Shown: in pieces, positions 1 to 8,680 of the stretch
Layout: each line of letters starts with the position of its first letter
Numbering within the stretch: the stretch's first letter is position 1
Assembly (NCBI GenBank): GCA_964509195.1
Contig: CAZDWJ010000001.1
Coordinates: forward strand, 496,001-560,000
Length of the DNA stretch: 64,000 nt
Direction: 5' to 3'
DNA from: UBA4802 sp964509195
Lineage (GTDB): Bacteria; Spirochaetota; UBA4802; UB4802
Notes under the pieces: generated by a model
Told to the model about the DNA's origin: nothing
Databases searched by the model: none
The model's input: the letters and a program-made list of their open reading frames with translations, nothing else
Translations under genes and position numbers: made by a program

Positions 1-783
1 GTACACGTTAAGCATGGTGATAAGCACATGGCCTAATTTATCAGTTGCTATCAACCCAATAAATGTAAAAGCACCAATCATGTGTAGCCACCAGTTGATG
101 TAGTGAGTAATTTCTAACGTTGAAATACTAATCCATCCAAAAAGATGAGCTAATGCGTAACCCACAGGTGACCATACTTCAAATTTTGGAAAATCGGTGA
201 TAGCAATTCGCAATGCTTCATTCATGAAACCCGTAAAGATTATAAAGGCAATCAGAACCAATGTAAAGGTATCAATTGGCTTGGTGTCCAGACGGCTTGG
301 CTTTACTTTATAGCGGCGCCAGAAAGCCATTACCAGTCCTACGATAACAGCAACGCCAAAGACATCACCCGCCAGTGACCATAATAAATATGTGTCACCA
401 ACTAAAAATTTGAAATGGAAGAAGAGTTCAGTAACGTCTTCCTGAACAAGCAGGATTAATGTTACGATAAATAAACCCACAAATCCATAAAACAATGAAG
501 CGTGCATTATTCCTGCATAATTTTCCCGCAAAACTTTCTTTTGTAAAAATACATATTTAATAAGCGCTATAATTCGTTTTTCGTGAAAATCAGTCCTAAG
601 TTCTGGTTTCCCCTTTCTCCAGATTCTCACTCTCTGAATTAAACTGTACAGAATATATACACCTGCAATAACTAAAAAGATATATACACCCCATCTCATG
701 AAACCATGCATGCCACCAACGTTAAAATATGATTCCCTGGTAATCTGGTCGACAGGCAGGTCATATAAACTTGAAAGGCTCAT
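1..783 (-). CDS. ETF:quinone oxidoreductase-like membrane protein, N-terminal part (partial)
   Basis: The reading frame starts at ATG 783 behind a strong AGGAGG and stays open through the left edge (261 codons). The visible part is a NarI/cytochrome b-like membrane module with about five hydrophobic segments. Candidate heme ligands are His94, His213, His228 and His234; the last two lie in a HYINWWLH stretch. In known proteins this module is followed by an HdrD-like CCG iron-sulfur region, forming an electron-transferring-flavoprotein:menaquinone oxidoreductase. That C-terminal half is outside the window, so the assignment is inference, supported by acyl-CoA dehydrogenase and other beta-oxidation genes at 45-48 kb. 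It could instead be another NarI-like cytochrome b subunit. Confidence 0.65.
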   Translation of the reverse strand, partial: MSLSSLYDLPVDQITRESYFNVGGMHGFMRWGVYIFLVIAGVYILYSLIQRVRIWRKGKPELRTDFHEKRIIALIKYVFLQKKVLRENYAGIMHASLFYGFVGLFIVTLILLVQEDVTELFFHFKFLVGDTYLLWSLAGDVFGVAVIVGLVMAFWRRYKVKPSRLDTKPIDTFTLVLIAFIIFTGFMNEALRIAITDFPKFEVWSPVGYALAHLFGWISISTLEITHYINWWLHMIGAFTFIGLIATDKLGHVLITMLNVY

Positions 784-856
784 GTATAACCCTCCTTACC
801 CTTAAAAATGATTGCACATACAGATTTTACAACAATACTTTAACAGTTGAAGTCCT

Positions 857-883
857 TGTCAACACTATTTTAAATAAAATAGT
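857..883 (-). promoter_or_regulatory. Candidate -35 box with adjacent 20-bp inverted repeat
   Basis: Reading toward the gene at 783, a perfect inverted repeat (arms ACTATTTTA and TAAAATAGT, 864-883, 2-bp centre) lies immediately upstream of a TTGACA hexamer (862-857). The -10 element is unclear. The repeat could be an operator for the oxidoreductase gene or for the divergent lipoprotein gene. Confidence 0.35.
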
Positions 884-953
884 AACAGCACTACAACTGA
901 TAAGCAATCTGTGATTTCATCAGTGGCAGTAAATTCATGAAACTAAAAATAGT

Positions 954-982
954 TTGACTTGCTCATGGAATTTTTGTATTGT
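954..982 (+). promoter_or_regulatory. Sigma-70-like promoter of the FlgT-like lipoprotein gene
   Basis: TTGACT at 954-959 and TATTGT at 977-982 are separated by 17 bp. This would give a leader of about 45 nt before ATG 1034. Confidence 0.45.
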
Positions 983-1033
983 ATCTTCTATATAACACTC
1001 TATATCAAATATTACAAAATACGAGGTTCAACT

Positions 1034-2254
1034 ATGAAACGACATGTTTTTTGTATAGCACTGGTAGTGGTTATTTCATTTATTGCATGTGGAGGTTCCA
1101 AACCTCAGCAAAAACCATCAAAGGCAGGATGCGAGATGTGTGGTGAGGCTGATGGGTTTGCTGCAATATTTGATAATGATATTGCACTTGCCCGTGACAG
1201 GGCAATTGATGATGCAATGAATAAACTTGTTAAAATGAAATTGGGTACAACTATAGAAGGACGTGCCCTTGTGGAAGATTTTGCTCTGGTAGAATCAATT
1301 GTTGAAGCAAAATCCACCGGCATGGTACGAAACTGGAAGGTGATAAAAGAGGGTTCTCAGGAAGGAGCTTATACAGTACGTATTTATGGTGAGGTATACC
1401 CACAGGCTGTTAATGACACAATAGAGGCTACGTTAAAAAATTATGGCCGCCCCAAATTCATGATCCTAGTGCGCGAAACATTTGAAGGGCAGCAGAATGA
1501 ACCAGGTTTTACTGTTACTGAACTTACAATGATGGATATTATGCAGAATGCTGGTTTTGAATTTGTTGATGCAGCCACAGTCCAGCAACTCATTAAAAAG
1601 GACAGGGCAAAGATGATGCAGGCTATGCAGGGTCAGGTTGGAGGAAATGTACAGGAATTGTTGCTGGATGATGTTGGAGCTGAGTGTATTATCGTTGGTG
1701 ACGTTAAGACATCTGACCAGTCAGCAGTGTTGAAACAATATTCAGCTAATATGAAATCAAAACAGGCAATACTTAATTTAAAGGCAATTGATGTGTATAC
1801 CGGCAGCATTCTGGCTTCTACAAGTGTCAATATGCCGGGTGCGCACATAGACGATGCAACTGCTTCCAAGATTGCCATACAGCGTGCTCTGGTGAAGATT
1901 TTAGGCAGCACCGATGAAGAAACTGGCAAGTTTAAATCCGGACCTTTCATGAATCAGATTACCAAAAAGTTTTTGCTTGCAGCAACGCATAGGATGATAA
2001 CACTCAACATAGTGGGTCTGGACTACAATGGCCTTACAAAATTCCGGGATATCTTGCAGAACAGAATACGGGGAATACAGAAAGTGTATGTGAGGGGTCA
2101 GGCTGGCAAGCAGTCAAAAATTGATGTTGAGTTTGCCGGGAAAACCACGGATTTAGCTGACGAACTGGTTGGTAAAGCCAACAGCATTGGATTTAAGATA
2201 GAGATTAAAGAAAGCTACCCTAATAAAATTATGATGGTAGTGCAGAAAATGTAG
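1034..2254 (+). CDS. FlgT/LPP20-like lipoprotein
   Basis: I start the protein at ATG 1034 (406 aa), behind GAGG. An upstream TTG at 959 would add 25 residues ahead of the signal and is unlikely. The N-terminus is a lipoprotein signal with lipobox FIAC (Cys19) followed by GG. Residues about 40-140 have the look of the LPP20/FlgT N-terminal domain (many alternating acidic and basic residues, ending in a YTVRIYGEVYP-type strand). Residues about 150-310 resemble the FlgT middle or CsgG/TolB-N fold. FlgT-family proteins support the periplasmic flagellar or outer-membrane region in other bacteria. The exact role here is unknown and no flagellar operon is adjacent. Confidence 0.6.
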   Translation: MKRHVFCIALVVVISFIACGGSKPQQKPSKAGCEMCGEADGFAAIFDNDIALARDRAIDDAMNKLVKMKLGTTIEGRALVEDFALVESIVEAKSTGMVRNWKVIKEGSQEGAYTVRIYGEVYPQAVNDTIEATLKNYGRPKFMILVRETFEGQQNEPGFTVTELTMMDIMQNAGFEFVDAATVQQLIKKDRAKMMQAMQGQVGGNVQELLLDDVGAECIIVGDVKTSDQSAVLKQYSANMKSKQAILNLKAIDVYTGSILASTSVNMPGAHIDDATASKIAIQRALVKILGSTDEETGKFKSGPFMNQITKKFLLAATHRMITLNIVGLDYNGLTKFRDILQNRIRGIQKVYVRGQAGKQSKIDVEFAGKTTDLADELVGKANSIGFKIEIKESYPNKIMMVVQKM

Positions 2255-2285
2255 TGTAAAACATATTGCAAATGTACAAATGTAA

Positions 2286-2318
2286 AAGGGCAGTAATTAT
2301 CACTGCCCTTATTTTTTG
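2286..2318 (+). terminator. Rho-independent terminator after the FlgT-like gene
   Basis: Perfect 9-bp stem AAGGGCAGT/ACTGCCCTT (2286-2294 and 2302-2310) with a 7-nt loop, followed by ATTTTTTG. It lies 32 bp after the stop codon. Confidence 0.85.
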
Positions 2319-2348
2319 TTGACAATTTGTTTTCAGTATCATTAATAT
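2319..2348 (+). promoter_or_regulatory. Sigma-70-like promoter of the 2442 gene
   Basis: TTGACA at 2319-2324 and TAATAT at 2343-2348, spacer 18 bp. It begins directly after the terminator and about 95 bp before the next start codon. Confidence 0.5.
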
Positions 2349-2441
2349 TAAGAAGAATGAATGCATAAGAGATGAGCATTGTTTTTGTATAGTTGATATT
2401 ATAACTAAGAGACTATAACAATTTTTTCATAGGAGCTTTTG

Positions 2442-2813
2442 ATGGATAATCAAGAAAAGCAGCCGGAACGTATTCTGGTGATGGATGAAATATCATCTAT
2501 TTTAACCAGTGACAACATAGTCAAGGCTCTTGCAAATTATAAAGCTAACACCCCAGAAAAAGAATATGCAATAGAATTTGTGAAAGCACATTACAATTTC
2601 ATTCAGGAGATAGTTACTAACGATATTCAGCGCAAAATTGTGCGTTCTGATTTTGAGATAAAAGATCTGGTTGCACATGTGAATGCACTTATGCAGCAAA
2701 AAGATGAGTATATCTTTACAACTATGGTGGTGCATTCCCCAAAGCATTATCAGCAGGTACAGAAAGCAGTCTTACAGGAGATGAACAAAGATGAAAAAGA
2801 AAAACAAAGTTAA
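2442..2813 (+). CDS. Small uncharacterised protein, 123 aa
   Basis: ATG 2442 is preceded by AGGAGC at 2431; a TTG one codon earlier is ignored. I do not recognise a family. The protein is soluble, has no Cys or signal peptide, is rich in Gln, Lys and Glu, and is predicted mainly helical. It has its own promoter-like sequence and sits between a terminator and the convergent GH57 gene (7-bp gap), so it is probably monocistronic. Confidence 0.6.
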   Translation: MDNQEKQPERILVMDEISSILTSDNIVKALANYKANTPEKEYAIEFVKAHYNFIQEIVTNDIQRKIVRSDFEIKDLVAHVNALMQQKDEYIFTTMVVHSPKHYQQVQKAVLQEMNKDEKEKQS

Positions 2814-2820
2814 CACATGA

Positions 2821-4878
2821 TTATTCCAAGAATATTGTAAAATCCAATTCTACATTATTGACTACTGCAATACAAAAAACCATACAATTACCCTGGTAGT
2901 TTTTCTCAAACCCTGAATCGGACTGTGAAACAGTGTATAATGGATAGCGTAGCATAGTAACAGGCTTGTTTATCTCGACACGGAATATTACATCCCGGAT
3001 ATTGTCGGTAATGGTGCATTGAGTAATATTTTCCAGTTGCCCGATACTGTCCAGATATGAATCTTCTTCAGCAAGACCTTCAATGACATAACGGCATTCT
3101 TTTTGATGAGGGGCACGCATATTAACATTATATTCTATTCCCAGTATACCGTTAAACTTACTGACAGCGTAGTGAACGGTAATAACTGGTTTGGTATCAT
3201 GCACAGTAATAGTTTTCGTTATTGCTGGCAATGTATCGCTTGAGCTTTCGCATATAGTACTATTATTGTGTAGTGAATAAGTATAAATGTGTTGTGAGCA
3301 ATCTATATAGTTAATTGTGTTACACATGAGCTCTTCTGCTGTGGGCATTGTAGTAAACAAAAGTTCCTTACCTGAATAACGCCGTGATTTGTCGTACACA
3401 AGGTAACGCTTCAAGCCTTTTTCCTTCACTGTTACCATATCGTGAATGGATTTAATAGAATCATTGTTCAGTTCATCTTCATTTAGTTGAGTTAATACGT
3501 GATGGTATGCTTCCTTACGACGTGCCACAACATCAAAAACATTGACTTTCTTTGCACGGTTTGAGAATTCAGAAATTGATGCACCAAATGCAGGGTTGAC
3601 AATAATGCTGCATGACCCATTGCGTATAAAAATTTGATCTGAACCCTCATTGCGGAAATCACCGGCAACAATCTCCGGTTTCTGTATCTTTTTTGCTTTG
3701 CACACAATTTCTTCACCGGCAAGCATGTGTTCATAGAGAGCACTGCGCAAATGTGTGAGATAGATGCCTCCAAATAATCCATGCCAGTACGCACAGTTGC
3801 ACTGAGCTTTGTAGATTTCTGCTTTTGCCAGGGACAGGTCTTTTCCTGTTTTCATCTCTAAGTTGGAAATTTCACGGGAAAGGTACAGTGTCCGTTTGTT
3901 TATAGCATTTGATTCGGGATACTTGTTGAGAAAGTTATTCCATACACCGCCTTTTAAAAATGGATAAAATTCTGCTTCTCTGCCGGCAGATTTGATCTCA
4001 TCATGAATTCTTATAAGCTCGCGTGCGCTATCAGCAGGGAGTGCCCATTCTGACATCTCGTAGTAGCTTCCCTGTGTGAGGTATACCCTGTCAACAGGTG
4101 GATACTGTTTGATGTAATCTTTAGGATGAATTAGATTAATGAAATTTTCTTTTAATATTGCTTCAATAAAATTTTGTAGCCATTTTTCTCCAAATACCCA
4201 TTGATATGTCTGAGGCCATACGCCAAACTTCTCACCATCGTCTCCGTACACAAAGGCACAGTGACCGTATTTGTCGCATTGACGTTTAAAATAATCTATT
4301 GTTTCATGGGGAAGTTTGAAAGGAATGGAATAGCGCAGGAATTTATCTATTGGAAAGACCCGTAAGGGTCTTTCTAAGCGTTCGGTTATGTAATAACCAT
4401 ATAATCCGCTTTCCGGTATCCCAGCATAGCGAAAATGTATATCATCTAGCAATGTGTATTGCAATTTAAAGTCATACACTAACTGAGGTATATCAGGATC
4501 CCATACTCGTTCTGCTGTCCAGAAACCTTCTGGCTCAACACCAAAACGTCTTTTACAGAAGCTTTGCATCAAGGCAATATGCCCATGGATATCGTCTTCA
4601 CTTATAATGGAAAATATAGGTTCGTAAAATCCACCCCCAATAATTTCAACCTGGCCCCGCGATACCATCTGTGCCAGCATGTCACAATATGAAGGATCAT
4701 GATTTTCTATCCATTCAAGAAGAGGACCGGAATTGTGAATTGCAAATTTGAACTCAGGGTATTGATATAAAAGATCTAATGTTTTTTTGTAGCAATCGTT
4801 ATATGCCCATTCAAATACATGGTCAAAATTTCCAACGGGCTGATGGTTGTGCAGACAGAATATAAAATTACACTTCAC
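2821..4878 (-). CDS. GH57 4-alpha-glucanotransferase / alpha-amylase-type enzyme
   Basis: Glycoside hydrolase family 57 enzyme expected to act on alpha-1,4-glucans in the cytoplasm. The HNHQPVG motif is near the N-terminus. With the GTG start at 4878 (GGAGG nine bases upstream) the predicted nucleophile is Glu123 in FWTAERVW and the acid/base is Asp214 in YGDDGEKFG. These numbers coincide with the known residues of Thermococcus litoralis 4-alpha-glucanotransferase. A TTG at 4908 would add 10 residues and has no better support. The length (685 aa), a middle domain and a beta-rich C-terminal half fit the glucanotransferase subgroup. It follows glgC by 66 bp, pointing to glycogen metabolism. Hydrolase versus transferase activity cannot be told apart here. 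Confidence 0.88.
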   Translation of the reverse strand: MKCNFIFCLHNHQPVGNFDHVFEWAYNDCYKKTLDLLYQYPEFKFAIHNSGPLLEWIENHDPSYCDMLAQMVSRGQVEIIGGGFYEPIFSIISEDDIHGHIALMQSFCKRRFGVEPEGFWTAERVWDPDIPQLVYDFKLQYTLLDDIHFRYAGIPESGLYGYYITERLERPLRVFPIDKFLRYSIPFKLPHETIDYFKRQCDKYGHCAFVYGDDGEKFGVWPQTYQWVFGEKWLQNFIEAILKENFINLIHPKDYIKQYPPVDRVYLTQGSYYEMSEWALPADSARELIRIHDEIKSAGREAEFYPFLKGGVWNNFLNKYPESNAINKRTLYLSREISNLEMKTGKDLSLAKAEIYKAQCNCAYWHGLFGGIYLTHLRSALYEHMLAGEEIVCKAKKIQKPEIVAGDFRNEGSDQIFIRNGSCSIIVNPAFGASISEFSNRAKKVNVFDVVARRKEAYHHVLTQLNEDELNNDSIKSIHDMVTVKEKGLKRYLVYDKSRRYSGKELLFTTMPTAEELMCNTINYIDCSQHIYTYSLHNNSTICESSSDTLPAITKTITVHDTKPVITVHYAVSKFNGILGIEYNVNMRAPHQKECRYVIEGLAEEDSYLDSIGQLENITQCTITDNIRDVIFRVEINKPVTMLRYPLYTVSQSDSGFEKNYQGNCMVFCIAVVNNVELDFTIFLE

Positions 4879-4944
4879 AGGATGAAGCCTCCACAAAGAT
4901 AGTATCAAATTAATCTATCACGAAATAGATGGATTGCGATAAAT

Positions 4945-6165
4945 TTATTGCAGATAGCCTTTGGGTATTACAACAATCCCTTCAGGGCTTACAGTAAAAT
5001 GCTTTTTGTCTTCTTCAAGGTCATATCCAATATGCATATGTTCAGGTATATGATTATCTTTATCGATGATGGCATTTTTTATTCTGGCATATCGCCCAAC
5101 GGTTGATCCATGCATAATAATGCTCCCCCGAACTTCTGAATAGCTATTAACTTTTACTCCCGGTGATATGACTGATTCTTCCACATACCCGCCGCTGATT
5201 ATAGCGCCATTGGCAATAAGTGAATTAATTGCAATGCCTCTTCTGCCTTCTTCGTTATGGATAAATTTTGCCGGAGGCCATTGTTCCATATAGGTACGGA
5301 TGGGCCATTCTTTGTCATAAAGGTTAAGGATGGGAGAAACTGAAATAATATCCTTATGGGCTTCGTAGTATGAGGCGATAGTACCTATATCGCGCCAGTA
5401 GGCACGTTCTCCTTCATTGTTGACATAGTCGTAAGCAAAGACACGTTCGGTAGAATAGATACGTGGGATAATATCTTTGCCAAAATCCTTTGAGCTGTCA
5501 AGTTTATGGTCATCAGAGACATAGCGAACGAGTTTTTCGGTAGTGAAAATATAGATTCCCATGGAAACGAATGCGACGTCAGGTTTTCCGGGGACGGGTT
5601 TTGGGGTAGAAGGTTTTTCTTCAAAACCGACTACCTGTAAGGAGTTATCGGTTACCAGAACACCAAAACGCTGTGCTTCTGTTATGGGCATTTCGCATGC
5701 TGCGATGGTCATGTCTGCATCTTTCTCGATGTGATACTTGAGCATCTTGCGATAGTCCATTTTGTAGATATGGTCACCGGAGAGTATTACCGTATAGTGA
5801 GGTTTTTCATGTTCGATGATGTAGATATTCTGAAATATGGCATCCGCTGTTCCTAAGTACCAGTTTTCATCATATCGCTGCTGGGGTGGAACAACATCAA
5901 TAAAATTACCCGATTCCCTGAAATACAGATTCCATGCCGTTTTAATGTGACGATCTAGCGACAATGATTTATATTGAGTAAGTACAATAATGCGGCTTAA
6001 ATCAGAGTTTAGGCAATTGCTTAATGAAAAGTCGATAATTCGGTACGTGCCTGCGAAGTGTACAGAGGGTTTTGATCTGTCTTTTGTTAATGGGTAAAGC
6101 CGCTCCCCCTGACCACCGGAAAGGATAAAGACAAGCGTTTTTTTCAGTGCCTGTTGTAGTTCCAT
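4945..6165 (-). CDS. glgC: Glucose-1-phosphate adenylyltransferase
   Basis: Makes ADP-glucose from glucose-1-phosphate and ATP, the first committed step of bacterial glycogen synthesis. The N-terminal pyrophosphorylase signature (SGGQGERLYPLTKDRSKPSV) and the following YRIIDFSLSNCLNS are intact. The FEEKPSTPKP region and a C-terminal left-handed beta-helix are present, and 406 aa is normal for GlgC. ATG 6165 directly follows the TAA of the upstream response-regulator gene with no intervening base, so the two are probably translationally coupled. Its product would feed the glycogen synthase domain encoded at 38507-43348. Confidence 0.95.
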   Translation of the reverse strand: MELQQALKKTLVFILSGGQGERLYPLTKDRSKPSVHFAGTYRIIDFSLSNCLNSDLSRIIVLTQYKSLSLDRHIKTAWNLYFRESGNFIDVVPPQQRYDENWYLGTADAIFQNIYIIEHEKPHYTVILSGDHIYKMDYRKMLKYHIEKDADMTIAACEMPITEAQRFGVLVTDNSLQVVGFEEKPSTPKPVPGKPDVAFVSMGIYIFTTEKLVRYVSDDHKLDSSKDFGKDIIPRIYSTERVFAYDYVNNEGERAYWRDIGTIASYYEAHKDIISVSPILNLYDKEWPIRTYMEQWPPAKFIHNEEGRRGIAINSLIANGAIISGGYVEESVISPGVKVNSYSEVRGSIIMHGSTVGRYARIKNAIIDKDNHIPEHMHIGYDLEEDKKHFTVSPEGIVVIPKGYLQ

Positions 6166-6525
6166 TTAGCTTCGCGCTGATACTAATTCTTTAATTTTAT
6201 CTTTTAGTTCTTTTAAATTTGAAGATTTTGTAATATAGGCATCCGCTGTCCATGTCATAAAATTGCTCTTATAATTAGAATATGCAGTGTAAATAATAAT
6301 GGGTACTTTTTTATCCCGTGAAAGAATTTTTCCCAGCGCTTCTATGCCATCCATCTCGGGCATGCGGATATCCAGCACAACACAATCGTATTTATTTGCT
6401 TTAACTTTATCAACTGCTTCTTTGCCGTTTGCTGCCTGATCAACGTCATACCCTTCTTCCTGTAGTTCCATTGCATACAGTTCTCGCTGATGCTGTTCAT
6501 CTTCAACAATAAGTATTTTTTTCAT
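6166..6525 (-). CDS. Single-domain response regulator (receiver only)
   Basis: A 119-aa CheY-like receiver. The acidic pocket is VEDE (residues 7-10), the phosphoacceptor is Asp52 (VLDIRMPEMDG), the conserved Thr is Thr80 and the conserved Lys is Lys100. There is no output domain, so it works by protein contact or as part of a phosphorelay. Start ATG 6525 has AGGAGG upstream. The neighbouring upstream gene is a sensor kinase (6629-8671), the likely phosphodonor; the downstream gene is glgC with zero spacing. The target is unknown. Confidence 0.9.
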   Translation of the reverse strand: MKKILIVEDEQHQRELYAMELQEEGYDVDQAANGKEAVDKVKANKYDCVVLDIRMPEMDGIEALGKILSRDKKVPIIIYTAYSNYKSNFMTWTADAYITKSSNLKELKDKIKELVSARS

Positions 6526-6554
6526 AGCTACCTCCTGCTTTATTTCTAATAACT

Positions 6555-6582
6555 AATGTACATTATTGTCGAAAAAAATCAA
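6555..6582 (-). promoter_or_regulatory. Candidate promoter of response regulator-glgC, with palindrome
   Basis: On the minus strand TTGATT (6582-6577) and TACATT (6560-6555) are 16 bp apart. The -10 overlaps a perfect 12-bp palindrome TAATGTACATTA (6554-6565), which also occurs at the promoter near 33400. Confidence 0.4.
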
Positions 6583-6628
6583 AAACATTTTTTCTATAAA
6601 GATGAATACGTATATCAATTTTGCGCAT

Positions 6629-8671
6629 TTACGGCAAAGGAATTGATATGGTGAATACTGCTCCTCGTTCCTTGCTGGCTACTTTAATTTCACCGTTATG
6701 GTCTGCTACAATTTTTTTGACAATTGCAAGGCCAAGCCCAACACCGGTAGTCTTGGTTGTAAAAAACGGCTCAAAGATAATGTTTATATTTTCTTCATTT
6801 ATTCCGGTACCAGTGTCGCTTATTTCTATATAGACATATTTTTCATCTGCATACGTTTTTACTTCCACAACCCCGTAAGGTGGTGTTGCATCAAGGGCAT
6901 TTTGCAAAAGGTTGAGCATAACCTGTTTCATCTGATTAAAATCAGATTTAATTAATGGTACTTCCTGAAGCTGTAGCGATAGCTCCACGCGCCTTTCCTG
7001 AAAAAGATTTGAAAGCAGTGAAGCGGTGTCCTTAATGATATCGTTGATATTATTAAACCTAAGCAGGAAGGGAGATGGGCGTGTGAAGTCCATGACATTG
7101 GCTAAAATTTTTTCAAGGCGTTCTGTTTCAGTCATTATTATCTGAGCAGCTTTTTTTATCTTTTGCACATCTGGCTGGCTTACGCTGACATCTTGTAATA
7201 TTCTGCGGGAGTATCCGCCAACCGTCACAAGGGGATTACGTATCTCATGGGCTATGTGAGATGCAATACGGCCTATTGCCGCAAGTTTCTCAGATTCAAC
7301 AATAGCTTCCTGCCGTTGTTTTATCTTTTCCATTTCTTTTTTAAGAAGCTCAAGGCTGTTATAGCTTTCTATTGATAAGGCTGCCTGGTATGCAAACACC
7401 GTCAAAAGGTCAACGCTATCCTGTGTAATTGGCATCTGGTTGAATTTATTGTCGGCTATGACTATGCCTATAGTCTTATTCAGAGCAACAAGGGGGACAA
7501 CAACAAATTCATTTACATCAATGAAAGACCTGATTTCATCATTGACACGGGGGTCCCTGTATGCGTCATATACATGGATTGTTTCACCATTCCTGAATGC
7601 TTCAGTGAAAATAGTATCTTCGTTTAAGTCAAATGTTGTAGTTGCAACTTTTTCCTTTAGTAACTTGCCATGTGCATCATCGCTGTTAACGCCGCGACTT
7701 AATATTTCTTTATCTTTCTGAGGGCTTAAACTGCTCCAGATGGCAAATGCTTCTTCAAGAGTGTCAGGGCCAACAGCCATTCTCCCATAGAGGACATTGT
7801 TCTTATCGTCTTTTAAAAATAGCATTGCTCTGTTAAATCCAAGACCTATTCCTGATGTAACAGCCGTCAATATTGTCCGTAACACATGATCCAATACATC
7901 GTCTTTCTGTATTTTTTCGGATAATCGGGTAATGAGGGATATCTGATAATCTCGCTTTGTTTTACTGGTAACATCGTCCATCACCAAGATGATCTGCGGC
8001 TCATTATTGGAAATCATGTATGATAATTTAATATCAGCAATCACTGTGATGCGGTTGTTTGAAATGAGGTGGGTTTTTTCCAGCACAATGGATTCGTGAT
8101 TTTTCTTTATCTCCTCAATAGCCTGTAACACCGTACCAGTTAAAAAATAAAAAAGTTCTGATATATTTTTTCCGGTTACCTCCTGTGGGGTGTATTGGAA
8201 TTTTTTTAAAAATAAGTCATTGGTAAATATAATATTGTTATTTAAATCAATGACGACAATGTAAGCATTCATGGAAAACATCATATTAGTATGCAGTTCC
8301 CGCAGCTTTTCTATTTCGCTTTTCTGTGATTTAATGATGTTTTCAATATTTCGTGAAGCTGTTAACAACTCAGTATAGATAGTTGTAAAAGGATCATCAC
8401 CGGTTATCTTTTCAACAGCATGGTGAAAAACACCTTTTTTAAAGTTATCAGCAATAGTATACAAATTTTTGATTTTTTTAGTGAAAAGAATTTTATGAGT
8501 TTGTTTGATTAAGACAAACGAAAAGATCAGTAACAATGTACAGACAACACTTAAATAGAAAGCTAATGACTGTGGATGTATAAAGTAGATAAATATTGAG
8601 ATAACTGTTGCAATACATACCACTGTTATAAAAAGTGCTGTTGTAAAATACTGTAGTAACCTATCTTTCAT
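6629..8671 (-). CDS. Membrane sensor histidine kinase (PAS-GAF-HisKA-HATPase)
   Basis: 680 aa. Two hydrophobic segments (about residues 10-32 and 36-55) are followed by a HAMP-like stretch, a PAS domain (about 110-230), a GAF domain (about 250-430) and a kinase core. His475 in SHIAHEIRNP is the predicted phosphorylation site. The N box (LLQNALDAT), DTGTGI and FFTTKTTGVGLGL complete the ATP site. The kinase starts 9 bp after an unknown 224-aa gene and is followed after 103 bp by a lone receiver protein, its probable partner. With almost no extracytoplasmic loop, the signal is probably cytoplasmic or membrane-borne. Confidence 0.92.
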   Translation of the reverse strand: MKDRLLQYFTTALFITVVCIATVISIFIYFIHPQSLAFYLSVVCTLLLIFSFVLIKQTHKILFTKKIKNLYTIADNFKKGVFHHAVEKITGDDPFTTIYTELLTASRNIENIIKSQKSEIEKLRELHTNMMFSMNAYIVVIDLNNNIIFTNDLFLKKFQYTPQEVTGKNISELFYFLTGTVLQAIEEIKKNHESIVLEKTHLISNNRITVIADIKLSYMISNNEPQIILVMDDVTSKTKRDYQISLITRLSEKIQKDDVLDHVLRTILTAVTSGIGLGFNRAMLFLKDDKNNVLYGRMAVGPDTLEEAFAIWSSLSPQKDKEILSRGVNSDDAHGKLLKEKVATTTFDLNEDTIFTEAFRNGETIHVYDAYRDPRVNDEIRSFIDVNEFVVVPLVALNKTIGIVIADNKFNQMPITQDSVDLLTVFAYQAALSIESYNSLELLKKEMEKIKQRQEAIVESEKLAAIGRIASHIAHEIRNPLVTVGGYSRRILQDVSVSQPDVQKIKKAAQIIMTETERLEKILANVMDFTRPSPFLLRFNNINDIIKDTASLLSNLFQERRVELSLQLQEVPLIKSDFNQMKQVMLNLLQNALDATPPYGVVEVKTYADEKYVYIEISDTGTGINEENINIIFEPFFTTKTTGVGLGLAIVKKIVADHNGEIKVASKERGAVFTISIPLP

Positions 8672-8680
8672 AGTAATTAC

